Origin: an uncultured bacterium
GTDB lineage: Bacteria > Cyanobacteriota > Vampirovibrionia > Gastranaerophilales > Gastranaerophilaceae
NCBI GenBank assembly: GCA_949288725.1
Contig: CASELF010000056.1
Span: forward strand, 62,001 to 126,000
Length of the DNA stretch: 64,000 nt
Direction of reading: 5' to 3'
Shown: positions 44,335 through 53,300 of the stretch, piece by piece
Position numbering within the stretch: position 1 is the first letter of the stretch
Layout: the number at the start of each line of letters is the position of its first letter
Made by a program: the position numbers and the translations under genes
Notes under the pieces: generated by a model
What the model was told of the DNA's origin: nothing
Database searches by the model: none
The model's input: the letters and a program-made list of their open reading frames with translations, nothing else

Positions 44335-44772
44335 ATGAAAACATATTCAGCAAAACCTCTAGAAGTAGAAAGAAAATGGTATGTAATCGATGCTGAAGGC
44401 GAAGTATTAGGACGTCTGGCAACCAGAGTTGCAAACATTTTAAGAGGTAAAAACAAACCTGAATACACTCCAAACGTTGATACCGGTGATTTTGTAATCG
44501 TTATTAACGCAGACAAAGTGAGAGTAACAGGCAAGAAAGAAACTGACAAAATTTATTTACACCACACAGGATATCCGGGTGGTTTAAAATCAGCAAGTTT
44601 CAAAGAATTGATGGAAAAAGATCCTAGAATCGTTATTGAACATGCAGTTCGTGGAATGTTGCAACACAATACATTAGGTGCAGAACAATTCAACAAATTG
44701 AAAGTATATGTTGGTTCTGAACACCCACATGCAGCACAAAAACCAATTGTATTACCAAAGGAGGCTAAATAA
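44335..44772 (+). CDS. rplM: 50S ribosomal protein L13
   Basis: A 145-residue 23S-binding protein. [20 protein letters not shown], then [21 protein letters not shown], and later [20 protein letters not shown] are typical. ACGGAGAAA precedes the ATG. Its stop overlaps the rpsI start by one base (TAATG). Confidence 0.98.
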   Translation: MKTYSAKPLEVERKWYVIDAEGEVLGRLATRVANILRGKNKPEYTPNVDTGDFVIVINADKVRVTGKKETDKIYLHHTGYPGGLKSASFKELMEKDPRIVIEHAVRGMLQHNTLGAEQFNKLKVYVGSEHPHAAQKPIVLPKEAK

Positions 44773-45167
44773 TGGCAGATACTGAAATTAAAGCAACAGG
44801 CCGTAGAAAAACCTCTATTGCAGTTGTAAAATTAGTAAAAGGTTCAGGCAGAATCTTTGTTAACGGCAAAAAATTAAATGATTACATTGGAAACAGACCA
44901 GCTATTGAAATGTTAGTATATAGACCATTAGTTTTAACAGAAACTCAAGACAGATATGATGTTAGAGTAAAAGCTGTTGGCGGTGGTATTGTATCTCAAT
45001 GCGGAGCAATCAGACACGGTATTTCAAGAGCATTGGTAAAATCTAACGAAGAATACAAAAATGTTCTTAAACTTGAAGGTTTACTAACTCGTGACCCACG
45101 TGTTAAAGAACGTAAAAAATATGGTAGAAAAAGAGCTCGTAAGAGATTCCAATTCTCAAAACGTTAA
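44772..45167 (+). CDS. rpsI: 30S ribosomal protein S9
   Basis: A 131-residue protein whose C-terminal tail reaches the P-site tRNA. It has TGRRKTSIAVVKLVKGSG, VKAVGGGIVSQCGAIRHGIS and the terminal KKYGRKRARKRFQFSKR. It is the last gene of the ribosomal operon and is followed by a strong terminator. Confidence 0.98.
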   Translation: MADTEIKATGRRKTSIAVVKLVKGSGRIFVNGKKLNDYIGNRPAIEMLVYRPLVLTETQDRYDVRVKAVGGGIVSQCGAIRHGISRALVKSNEEYKNVLKLEGLLTRDPRVKERKKYGRKRARKRFQFSKR

Positions 45168-45197
45168 TCTTTTTATTACTCACAAAGTTTATTCAGA

Positions 45198-45230
45198 CGC
45201 AAAAACGGTTCCAGCAGAACCGTTTTTGCG
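45198..45230 (+). terminator. Terminator of the ribosomal operon
   Basis: CGCAAAAACGGTT and AACCGTTTTTGCG form a perfect 13-bp stem with a 7-nt loop, with the T run inside the 3' arm. Confidence 0.9.
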
Positions 45231-45255
45231 CTATTTGCACTTAAAATTATTGAAC

Positions 45256-45807
45256 TTACTTGATAACAGTTTCCAATTTATTATCTTTTACCATAAAGTC
45301 ATACTGGGCTTCTGTAAATCCTGCAATATCGTCTTTTATTACTATTTTACCAGCAGTTAATTTACCATTATCATCATAATACATTTCTTGGATATAACGT
45401 CCATTTTGGTAAACTATTTTTCTTTTATCTTCGCCCATTTCAGCAGAACCTTTACCGTCATATACAGTTATAGTACCACCGCCTTTAGATTCATATATTA
45501 CGGGTGCTCCTTTATGATAACCCGTATTAGCAAAAGTATATCCCATTTTTTCAAGAGTTTTTTGCTCCGGCATATCACTCAAACCAATAGGACTGTTTGA
45601 CAAAAGCATTTTTGTAGCCTTTCTCGGTGAAGGTTCATTTACCGCTTTGTCAATTTCTTTACTAGTAACTTTCTTAATTGGTTCACCATTCATAGTAATA
45701 AGCGGAACAAATTTGCCAGTCTTATTAGTCTTGTCAGACTGTTTAGCCTCACCTGTCGAATTAACGGTACTTGGATAAGTTAAATCCGGGTTAAATTCAA
45801 TTGCCAT
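45256..45807 (-). CDS. Hypothetical protein, 183 residues
   Basis: The family is not recognised. The first 60 residues are polar and probably disordered; the rest alternates strands and turns (TITVYDGKGSAEM, then YQNGRYIQEMYYDDNGKLTAG). The YxxNGKxxxxxxY pattern recalls the beta-repeats that precede the calpain-like domain at 59-61 kb, so it may be a one- or two-repeat relative. There is no signal peptide. AAAGGAG precedes the ATG and the gene is alone. Confidence 0.5.
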   Translation of the reverse strand: MAIEFNPDLTYPSTVNSTGEAKQSDKTNKTGKFVPLITMNGEPIKKVTSKEIDKAVNEPSPRKATKMLLSNSPIGLSDMPEQKTLEKMGYTFANTGYHKGAPVIYESKGGGTITVYDGKGSAEMGEDKRKIVYQNGRYIQEMYYDDNGKLTAGKIVIKDDIAGFTEAQYDFMVKDNKLETVIK

Positions 45808-45995
45808 TATTATACTCCTTTCTCTTAAATCAATATATTATTTTATGTTGCAACAACACTTACATTTATATAAAAAAAAACACCCTTACATAATTGCTTG
45901 AGGCATATAACAAAAATAGAATATATAGATATGACAAGTGCATTAGGCTTAATAAAAATTAATATATAGCATTTACAGGGAGTATAACAACAGAA

Positions 45996-46039
45996 AAACT
46001 CTTTGCAACTAACAGATTATACAACCTTACAAAGAGTTT
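45996..46039 (-). terminator. Hairpin after the aminopeptidase gene
   Basis: AAACTCTTTG (45996-46005) and CAAAGAGTTT (46030-46039) are perfect 10-bp inverted repeats with a 24-nt loop; TTTCTG follows on the minus strand. Confidence 0.6.
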
Positions 46040-46063
46040 AACTGCCAAATAATATAAAATAGA

Positions 46064-47170
46064 TTAAATAATCATTTTGCCGTTTTCATAAATCAGTTTA
46101 TCATCGGCATAAATTTTACCGCCATTTTTCATATTTTTAATCATATCCCAATGCAGACCGGAAACATTTTTTCCACCAGTTTCAGGATAAGATGCACCTG
46201 CTGCCATATGAATAGCCCCGCCGATTTTTTCATCAAATAAAATATTACCTGTTACATTTTGAATTTCATCATTTGTACCGATTGCGATTTCACCAATACC
46301 GCGAGAACCTTCATCCATATCAAGCATAGCATTCAAAAATTCTTCACCTTGTTCTGCATGTGCTTCAACAATTCTACCTTCTTTAATTACCAAAGAAACC
46401 CCTTTAGCACTGTTTCCATGGTAGTTCTGAGGAAGGTCAAAATATATTTCACCATTGATTCCATCTTCTACAGGAGAAGTAAAGACTTCGCCATCAGGAT
46501 AATTATTCAAACCTGAGCAATTAACCCATTTTCTGCCTTCAACATTGAATGTTATATCTGTTTTTTCGCCCACAATACGAATATTTTTAACATGATCCAG
46601 ATATTTTACCCAAGATTCTTGTTTTGCATCGAGTTCTTTTAACTTTGCAACAGGATCATCCAAATCCAAATAACAAGACTTAAACAAAAATTCTGAATAT
46701 TCATCAAAAGACATTTTTGCTTCTTGAGCCAGAGCATGTGTCGGAACATCTGCAATAACCCATTTTGCTTTTCCTTCGGCAGATCGTTTCATCAATTTTT
46801 CGGATAATTGTTTTGTTGCTTTTCCTCTGCGTGAAAGTTTTGCCAAATCTACATTTGAAAGACTTTTTGTATTCAGAGGTGCACCAATTGAAATATATTT
46901 ATCAACAACGTCATACTCTAATTTAGACATAGGATCTACGTAGTCTAACTGTTCATCAGTGGCAAGATTTAAAAATATTTCCGCCATATCACCGTACGAA
47001 CTTCTTACAACAGGATTTGCACCTTTTTCTAAAACTCTGCGATAAATTGCTTTAACCAAATCTTTTGCATACATTGAAGTTGATTTGATAAGAACTAAAT
47101 CACCTTTCTGCACATCGGTTGAATAATCAACAAGAACTTGTGCATACTTATCCCAAACTGTTTTTTGCAT
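46064..47170 (-). CDS. M29 family aminopeptidase
   Basis: A 368-residue metallo-aminopeptidase of the AmpS/PepS/aminopeptidase T type, probably a cytosolic dimer. The C-terminal metal-binding region is clear: EGSRGIGEIAIGTND, then GGAIHMAAGASYPETGG and NVSGLHWDMIKN with the two histidines. The N-terminal half (WDKYAQVLVDYSTDVQKGD) also matches the family. AAGGAG precedes the ATG. It is a single-gene unit with its own promoter. Confidence 0.92.
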   Translation of the reverse strand: MQKTVWDKYAQVLVDYSTDVQKGDLVLIKSTSMYAKDLVKAIYRRVLEKGANPVVRSSYGDMAEIFLNLATDEQLDYVDPMSKLEYDVVDKYISIGAPLNTKSLSNVDLAKLSRRGKATKQLSEKLMKRSAEGKAKWVIADVPTHALAQEAKMSFDEYSEFLFKSCYLDLDDPVAKLKELDAKQESWVKYLDHVKNIRIVGEKTDITFNVEGRKWVNCSGLNNYPDGEVFTSPVEDGINGEIYFDLPQNYHGNSAKGVSLVIKEGRIVEAHAEQGEEFLNAMLDMDEGSRGIGEIAIGTNDEIQNVTGNILFDEKIGGAIHMAAGASYPETGGKNVSGLHWDMIKNMKNGGKIYADDKLIYENGKMII

Positions 47171-47193
47171 AATATTCTCTCTCCTTTTCCCTT

Positions 47194-47222
47194 ATAGTAT
47201 AATATTTAACCTGATTTGTAAA
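47194..47222 (-). promoter_or_regulatory. Promoter of the aminopeptidase gene
   Basis: Minus-strand TTTACA (47217-47222), a 17-nt spacer and TACTAT (47194-47199). Confidence 0.6.
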
Positions 47223-47281
47223 TGAGTTAAAAGGTTATATTAAAATAATATAAAGGATTTCACTATTGAATAGGTTTGTAA

Positions 47282-47287
47282 TATAAT
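47282..47287 (+). promoter_or_regulatory. -10 box upstream of lpxA
   Basis: TATAAT, followed after 7 nt by an ATG at 47295 that opens an 11-codon frame ending at 47330, across the lpxA start at 47320. The lpxA ATG itself is served by AGGAGA. Confidence 0.45.
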
Positions 47288-47319
47288 TACTAATATGGAA
47301 AGAAAAGATAGGAGAGATT

Positions 47320-48129
47320 ATGATAGATAAAACTGCAATAATTCATCCATCAGCACAAATCGCTGAAGATGCAATTATAGGACCTTACGTTGTAATAGGC
47401 GAAGGAGTAAAAATAGGAAGCGGAACAAGAGTAATTTCAAATGCTCATATTGAATTTGCGGAAATAGGTAAAAATTGTACTATTTCACCTTTTGCGACAA
47501 TAGGTTCAGAACCGCAGGATTTGGGATACAAAGGAGAACCTACAAAAGTTGTTATCGGAGATGAAACAATCATCAAAGAAAACGTAACAGTTCATAGAGG
47601 GGCTGCTTGTGGAGATTTCACAACAAGAATTGGAAATAAATGTTTACTTATGGTAGGTTCACATGTTGCTCACAACTGCGTTTTAGCAGATCAAGTAATC
47701 CTTGCCAATCTTGTAACCTTAGGCGGACACGTTCACGTTGGTTTTGGCGCATTTGTTGGCGGAATGAGCGTATTCCACCAAAACATCAGAATTGGTGATA
47801 TGGCTATTATCAGCGGGTTTTCAGCATCTCGCCAAGATATTCTACCATATTCTAAAGGCGAAGGCAGACCTCCTGTTCCTCGTGGAATAAATGTTGTAGC
47901 TCTAAAAAGACGTGGAGTTCCTCTTGAAATTAGAACTGCAACAAATGAAGCATTCAAATTGTTAATTTCTGAAGATTACAATACATCACAAGCCATAGAA
48001 AAAATTAAGGCTGAAATTCCAATGAACGAATATATTGAAAAAATGATTGAATTTATTCAAACTTCAAAACGCGGAGTTTTACTAAAATCTCACAAATCAG
48101 GACACGAATGTCTTGAAAGCGAAGAATAA
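47320..48129 (+). CDS. lpxA: Acyl-ACP:UDP-GlcNAc O-acyltransferase LpxA
   Basis: A 269-residue left-handed beta-helix enzyme for the first step of lipid A synthesis. The N-terminal hexapeptide repeats (IHPSAQIAEDAIIGPYVVIG) lead to the catalytic histidine H118 in SHVAHNC. The C-terminal helical part begins near NVVALKRRGVP. It shows that the cell makes, or once made, lipid A and has a Gram-negative outer membrane. No other lpx gene is adjacent. Length is normal. Confidence 0.95.
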   Translation: MIDKTAIIHPSAQIAEDAIIGPYVVIGEGVKIGSGTRVISNAHIEFAEIGKNCTISPFATIGSEPQDLGYKGEPTKVVIGDETIIKENVTVHRGAACGDFTTRIGNKCLLMVGSHVAHNCVLADQVILANLVTLGGHVHVGFGAFVGGMSVFHQNIRIGDMAIISGFSASRQDILPYSKGEGRPPVPRGINVVALKRRGVPLEIRTATNEAFKLLISEDYNTSQAIEKIKAEIPMNEYIEKMIEFIQTSKRGVLLKSHKSGHECLESEE

Positions 48130-48166
48130 CTAAAAACAAATTTCAATAATTTTTATACCGAAGCCC

Positions 48167-49990
48167 TTATTTACAAAGGGCTTCGGCTTTATCTATCTTG
48201 CCATTAAAATTATTATCAACGCCATCAGAACAAGATCCGATTGAATCTCTACTTTCAGGATGTGCATTTCGCTTCAAGTATTTATTCGGAACCATTGTCC
48301 ACAAGTACCAAAAGAAATCCTTATGTAATTTTGAGATTTTCTTATCTTTTATAATAAGCAAGTTTTCATCATTTCTATTTTCACCGCTACTTGAAAAGTT
48401 CATTGAACCTGTAATCAAATATTCATCATCTACAATAATCATTTTAGAATGCAATTTTCCCGCATAATTTTCTGTTTTCAACATAACACCGCTTTTGCGC
48501 AAAAGTGAATGCTTGGAATTTCTCGTAAATACACTATTTGCGTCAATGATAACCCTAACATCAACCCCTCTTGATTTTGCCTCAATCATCGCATTGGCAA
48601 TTTTGGAATTTGTAATAAGAAACGCTGGCATATAGATATAATGCTTTGCATCATTAAGAATTTGGACTATCCTATCAGAACTTTTATCTTTGGGCGAAAA
48701 ATACACTTCAACAATAGTCCCACCTATATTAAATATTTTATTTTGAGGTAACTTGATTTTTCTTGTGTGGAATTTACCGCTTAACATTTGCTCAAATTCT
48801 GCAGTATAAAGACTTGCAACATCTTGGGAATTGATAATAATAATATCATTTACATCATAACCGGAAATTCCTGTTGGTGAAAAATTCATTGAACCAGTAT
48901 AAACAATATGATTATCAAATATTATAAATTTGTTGTGCATAAGAGCATTACTTGAATTTTTAGATTCAGGATTTCTATCTGAACGTGAACTTTGCGCAAG
49001 TTCAATTATTTTTGAATTATCTTTATAATAATTTGCATAGGAATTAAAATTCTCATCATAAACAAATCTAATTCTGACATTTCTTGCTTTTGCTCTTTTC
49101 AAAGCCTCAGTTATTGCAGGAATTTCATCATAACCAAAAATTGCAATATCAATACTTTCTTTTGCGCTATCAACAAGATGTATAAATTCTTTACACGCTT
49201 GGGTTTTGCATTCTCTTTGAGGGAATAATTGTTTTGTAAAATCAGTCAAATAAACCATAATACTTCCACTTGTCATCTTTAAACTCGGTTGAGGAATTTC
49301 CGGTATTGTGTCTTTATACAAATTAACTTTATGTTCAAATTTTCTGATTCTTTTAGTTTGGGCAATTTTGTGACAAAACTTACAAGGTTTAGCATTTGAT
49401 GGAAGTTGTCTTTCAGGAATAATAACGGTATCGTGTGCAATTTCCCCATACGGACAATCAAGAGTGTGATATTTCCCTGAACGGTGATTTAGAATAACCA
49501 GATGAAGTTTTCTTGCTATTTCTAAATTATGCTTAAATTTTTCAACATCTCCAATTTCTCCGTTTACTATACCAAAACCGCTTAGAGCAAGAGTTTTTGA
49601 ATAATCAAAATCTTTCACTGTTACATTAGCATATTTACAATTTGCACTTGGTTTTTGAGTATATTCTATTTTTGCACTTGTATTTTCTATTCTTTTTTGT
49701 GCAAACTCCTGCGCTAAATAACCAAGACTTATAATATCTTGCCTTGAAATTTTAAACTTTTTAGTATATTTTTCAACAAATTCATCTGTCGGCTCAAGAG
49801 AAAATGTTTCAATATTATCTACACAAACAATTTCATCAGTATCAATAATTTTATTATTGTTTAAATCAACACCAATTTTTGTTGGAGAATAAACATTTAA
49901 AACGTTTTTAGAATTATTATACCAATATGTAAAAAACGAAAATATTACACATAAAATTATTAAAAATATCGCAGTAATGTGATTTTTCAT
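48167..49990 (-). CDS. Exported phospholipase D-family protein with two HKD domains
   Basis: A 607-residue protein with an N-terminal signal anchor (about 5-27). The two catalytic motifs are HNKFIIFDN and HSKMIIVDD, each followed by TGSMNFS, near residues 350 and 513. They make a complete PLD active site for phosphodiester cleavage. Between anchor and catalysis lies a small metal-binding-like module (KYHTLDC, then PCKFCHK). Two calcium-loop-like stretches flank the protein: DLNNNKIIDTDE near residue 40 and DGVDNNFNGKIDKAE at the C-terminus, each next to a cysteine. The start overlaps the deacetylase stop (TGATG). The substrate may be lipid or DNA. Confidence 0.8.
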   Translation of the reverse strand: MKNHITAIFLIILCVIFSFFTYWYNNSKNVLNVYSPTKIGVDLNNNKIIDTDEIVCVDNIETFSLEPTDEFVEKYTKKFKISRQDIISLGYLAQEFAQKRIENTSAKIEYTQKPSANCKYANVTVKDFDYSKTLALSGFGIVNGEIGDVEKFKHNLEIARKLHLVILNHRSGKYHTLDCPYGEIAHDTVIIPERQLPSNAKPCKFCHKIAQTKRIRKFEHKVNLYKDTIPEIPQPSLKMTSGSIMVYLTDFTKQLFPQRECKTQACKEFIHLVDSAKESIDIAIFGYDEIPAITEALKRAKARNVRIRFVYDENFNSYANYYKDNSKIIELAQSSRSDRNPESKNSSNALMHNKFIIFDNHIVYTGSMNFSPTGISGYDVNDIIIINSQDVASLYTAEFEQMLSGKFHTRKIKLPQNKIFNIGGTIVEVYFSPKDKSSDRIVQILNDAKHYIYMPAFLITNSKIANAMIEAKSRGVDVRVIIDANSVFTRNSKHSLLRKSGVMLKTENYAGKLHSKMIIVDDEYLITGSMNFSSSGENRNDENLLIIKDKKISKLHKDFFWYLWTMVPNKYLKRNAHPESRDSIGSCSDGVDNNFNGKIDKAEALCK

Positions 49991-50832
49991 CAATTCAAAC
50001 ACTTATAATTTGTAAAATCAAACCCTAACCTTATAATTGTATCTTTTAATTTCATATCCTGTGTTATCAAAAATTCTTTAGTATGATGATTTTCAGTGGA
50101 ATCAGAATACTTGCAAGGATGAATCAATGCCTCAATAATACAATCCTCATCAAAACCTTCTAACCCGTAAGAAATAGCATCACTATCCATCATGCCAGTA
50201 TAACCGACACCTATCAAATAATCATTTGTCTTCAACCCGTAATCCTTTAACACCCTGCGATTAATCCTTGTATAATATTGCAACAATGCAATTTTAACTA
50301 AATTTAAAGGATACGAAAAATTCAAATGCTTTGAAAGTCTTGGAATAAAATATAATTCTTCAAACTGCGTTCTCACATATTTAATACCGTATTCTTTTGC
50401 AAGTTTACATACTATCTCGAAAATTCCCGGAATAGCATGCGTGTGCACGTGAGAATCTAAATGATCAATTTGAACATATTTTATAATTTTTTCGATTTGA
50501 GCCCTAAATTCATTTTCAACTTGATTTAAAAACTTTTCTTTTCGACTGTTAGAAATCAAATACAAGTAACTTGAATTAAACTCTCCATCAATATTAGTAA
50601 GCATAGGACAATGCGTAAGCGGTTTACCCTCCATAATATTTAAATGAGCCGCAATCCCCAAATTAGGACAATCAGGCAAAATATCATGAACAGCATTATC
50701 ATACGCAGCCCCATTAGCACAAAGACTTGCACTTGTTAAAAACCCATTAATATAACCTTCCAAAACCGCTTGATTATGTGCCTGAGATAACCCAAAATCA
50801 TCCGCATTCAAAATGAATTTCTTTTTAACCAT
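49990..50832 (-). CDS. ChbG/YdjC-type carbohydrate deacetylase
   Basis: A 280-residue metal-dependent deacetylase of the ChbG/HpnK family. The metal aspartate pair is in NADDFGLS near the N-terminus, and HLDSHVHTHAIPG carries the metal-binding histidines. The family removes N-acetyl groups from chito-oligosaccharides or hopanoid glycolipids. AAGGA supports the ATG at 50832 rather than the in-frame TTG at 50847. It overlaps the PLD gene and is divergent from a GT2 gene, a setting that hints at glycan or glycolipid modification in the envelope. Confidence 0.85.
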   Translation of the reverse strand: MVKKKFILNADDFGLSQAHNQAVLEGYINGFLTSASLCANGAAYDNAVHDILPDCPNLGIAAHLNIMEGKPLTHCPMLTNIDGEFNSSYLYLISNSRKEKFLNQVENEFRAQIEKIIKYVQIDHLDSHVHTHAIPGIFEIVCKLAKEYGIKYVRTQFEELYFIPRLSKHLNFSYPLNLVKIALLQYYTRINRRVLKDYGLKTNDYLIGVGYTGMMDSDAISYGLEGFDEDCIIEALIHPCKYSDSTENHHTKEFLITQDMKLKDTIIRLGFDFTNYKCLN

Positions 50833-50893
50833 TTCAATTCCTTGCAATATAAAGTTAATATAATATAATTATGATATTAGAAAGAAGGAGAGA

Positions 50894-51850
50894 ATGCAAA
50901 CACCTAAATTGGCAATAACCATTCCATGCTACAATGAGGAATTGTGTATTGAATCAACCTGCAGAAGGCTTTTGGAAGTAATGGATGACCTTATTAAGCG
51001 TAATAAGATTTCTGCCCAAAGTTATATTTATCCAGTAGATGATGGTTCAAAAGATAAAACTTGGAGTATAATCGAAAAATTACACCAGGAATTTCCTGAA
51101 AGAATAAAAGGTTTGAAATTTATAAAAAATTACGGGAACCAAAGTGCACATCTGGCAGGATTAGAAGGAGTGAGAGAATTAGGCTGTGATTGCGTCATCT
51201 CTATTGACGCAGATTTACAACAAGATGAAAACGCAATAGAAAAATTTGTTGAAGAATTTTGCAAAGGGAATGACATAGTCCTAGGGATTCGCAGAGATAG
51301 AAAAACCGACAGTTTCTTCAAAAAAACAACCGCAATAATGTTCTATAAATTGATGGCATTATTAGGAACAAAAATTCCGATGAATCACTCAGATTACAGA
51401 TTAGTAAGTTATAAAGCCTTAAAACTAATGGAACAATGTCACGAAAGCGCATTTTTCCTAAGAGGTTTCTTTTTTGATTTAGGGCTAAAAACCGCAAGTG
51501 TTACATTTGATGTAAAACCAAGAAAAAACGGGAGTTCAAAATTTAATTTTTGGTCACTATTGACACTTGCACTAAATGGTATAACATCATTCAGTATTGT
51601 ACCTTTAAGAATGATTGCCGTACTGGGATTTTTGATGGCAGTAGTTGCTTTTTGCATGGGACTGGAAACCGTTTTTGAAAAATTAGTATTTAATAACACT
51701 CCAAATGGTGTAGCAACAATCATTATACTGTTATGCTTTTTCGGCGGTCTGCAAATATTCTGCTCAGGAATTATTGGTGAATATGTCGGGCAGGTTTATT
51801 TGGAAGTAAAAGCACGCCCAAGATATATTAAAGAAAAAGAACTCATATAA
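50894..51850 (+). CDS. GT2 glycosyltransferase, DPMS/GtrB type
   Basis: A 318-residue polyprenyl-phosphate glycosyltransferase. The GT-A domain has ITIPCYNEELCIE, PVDDGSKDKTW and the metal motif SIDADLQQD. RPRKNGSSKF-like sequence (KPRKNGSSKFNFWSL) marks the lipid-phosphate site. Two C-terminal membrane helices (about 232-255 and 268-295) anchor it. It should move a sugar onto undecaprenyl phosphate for use outside the membrane. AAGGAGA precedes the ATG. It is divergent from the deacetylase gene. Confidence 0.88.
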   Translation: MQTPKLAITIPCYNEELCIESTCRRLLEVMDDLIKRNKISAQSYIYPVDDGSKDKTWSIIEKLHQEFPERIKGLKFIKNYGNQSAHLAGLEGVRELGCDCVISIDADLQQDENAIEKFVEEFCKGNDIVLGIRRDRKTDSFFKKTTAIMFYKLMALLGTKIPMNHSDYRLVSYKALKLMEQCHESAFFLRGFFFDLGLKTASVTFDVKPRKNGSSKFNFWSLLTLALNGITSFSIVPLRMIAVLGFLMAVVAFCMGLETVFEKLVFNNTPNGVATIIILLCFFGGLQIFCSGIIGEYVGQVYLEVKARPRYIKEKELI

Positions 51851-51873
51851 AATATGAAATATTTTTATCAAAA

Positions 51874-51901
51874 GGGCGAAACACTGATAAGTGTTTCGCC
51901 C
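51874..51901. terminator. Terminator between GT2 and Fe-ADH genes
   Basis: GGGCGAAACACT and AGTGTTTCGCCC form a perfect 12-bp stem with a 4-nt loop. A TTTT run follows on the minus strand, so it best serves the alcohol dehydrogenase gene. Confidence 0.8.
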
Positions 51902-51928
51902 CTCTTAAATTCTATCAAAATCTGACTA

Positions 51929-53128
51929 TTATAGAGATTCTTGATAAATATTTCTAACCAATTCTCTTGAATTACCGCTTGGTCCGATATTGATTAGACC
52001 GTCAAGAGAAGGTGTAGTAAATGCCAAATCAGTTAATTTATCAACATCTGCTGCGCCAAATCCCATATCAGTAAGTTTTTCAGGAACACCAACAGATTTT
52101 AACCAATCATAAACACCTTGAGCTGCTTTTTCAGCCTCATCAGCAGAACCTTTCAAACCAGGAACTATAGGTGCCAAAATATCAGCAAGAGTTGCTGCTC
52201 TGTCTTTATATATAGTCTTAACAACAGCAGGTAACAATATTGCCAAGCCTAAACCGTGTGCTAATTCAGGTTTAACAGCACTTAGAGGATGTTCAAGAGC
52301 GTGAGTGTAATGTAATAAGCCGTTATCGAAACTTACACCGCCCATCATTGCTGCATAAGCCAAGAAGTATCTTGCCTCTAAATCATCAGGATTTTCAATT
52401 GCTTTTGGCAAATATTTACCAACCAATTCAACAACTTGTTTTGCAAGAGTAATTGAATAAGGTGAAGCAACTAAAGATGTTGCAGCCTCAACAACGTGGT
52501 TAACTGCATCAATTGATACATATCTTGTTTGTTTTGGAGATAATTTTGTCATCAATTGAGGATCATCAATTGCATACATTGGATAAATACAATCATAAGC
52601 AATTGCCGGTTTAAAGTTCTTTTCAAGATTTGTAACAACTGCAAATCTGTTAGTTTCAGAACCTGTACCATGAGTTAAGTTAATTGAAATAATTGGCGCT
52701 GCCTTAACCGGAGTGAAGGTAAAGTCAAAAATATCTTCTGCAGTTTTGTCAGGATTTTCAAGTAATATTGCAACTGATTTACCTGCATCTGTAGGAGAAC
52801 CTCCACCAATAGCAATAACTGCTTTTGCACCAAATTCTTTGGCCATTTTGAAAGCATCATTAACATGGTGAGTATTTGGATTTGGTGTAACTTGATCAAA
52901 ATTTACATAACCAATACCATTTTCTTTCAATGCTTTTTCAACTACATCCCAAGCACCTGTTGCTTTGTAAGCATTTCTACCTGACATAACAATAACTTTA
53001 TCAATACCTTTTGATTTTATATCTTTTGCAATATCATGAATTTTTTGTATTGCACCAACTCCGAAATAAACAGTTGTTCTTGTTCTAATCTCTTTAACTT
53101 CGTGGATATTAATATCTTTTTCCCACAT
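51929..53128 (-). CDS. Iron-containing alcohol dehydrogenase
   Basis: A 399-residue group III alcohol dehydrogenase. The NAD(P) region has IAIGGGSPTDAGKS, and the metal ligands are in SIDAVNHVVEA, HYTHALEHPLSA and ELAHGLGLA. It probably reduces aldehydes to alcohols as a fermentative electron sink; butanol- and ethanol-dehydrogenase members look alike here. AAGGAG supports the ATG at 53128, and a longer in-frame start at 53191 lies in the promoter region. The promoter is close to consensus, suggesting strong expression. Confidence 0.92.
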   Translation of the reverse strand: MWEKDINIHEVKEIRTRTTVYFGVGAIQKIHDIAKDIKSKGIDKVIVMSGRNAYKATGAWDVVEKALKENGIGYVNFDQVTPNPNTHHVNDAFKMAKEFGAKAVIAIGGGSPTDAGKSVAILLENPDKTAEDIFDFTFTPVKAAPIISINLTHGTGSETNRFAVVTNLEKNFKPAIAYDCIYPMYAIDDPQLMTKLSPKQTRYVSIDAVNHVVEAATSLVASPYSITLAKQVVELVGKYLPKAIENPDDLEARYFLAYAAMMGGVSFDNGLLHYTHALEHPLSAVKPELAHGLGLAILLPAVVKTIYKDRAATLADILAPIVPGLKGSADEAEKAAQGVYDWLKSVGVPEKLTDMGFGAADVDKLTDLAFTTPSLDGLINIGPSGNSRELVRNIYQESL

Positions 53129-53173
53129 AACAAACTCTCCTTTCTTCATATACCATTTAGCATTTACACGTAG

Positions 53174-53202
53174 ATTATAGTTTATAAACATAGTTTTTTC
53201 AA
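53174..53202 (-). promoter_or_regulatory. Strong promoter of Fe-ADH gene
   Basis: Minus-strand TTGAAA (53197-53202), a 17-nt spacer and a perfect TATAAT (53174-53179). Confidence 0.7.
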
Positions 53203-53300
53203 GGTAGCAAATAATAATAAATTTTAAAAAATTTTACAAAAATTCCCCAAGTGTATAACAGGTAACATGTTTGTTTTATAATGAAGTCAAGAGGTTAGAA

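Noticed and set aside
53281-53298. Five-codon frame before the symporter
   Set aside because: It is too short and overlaps the -10 box; nothing supports translation.
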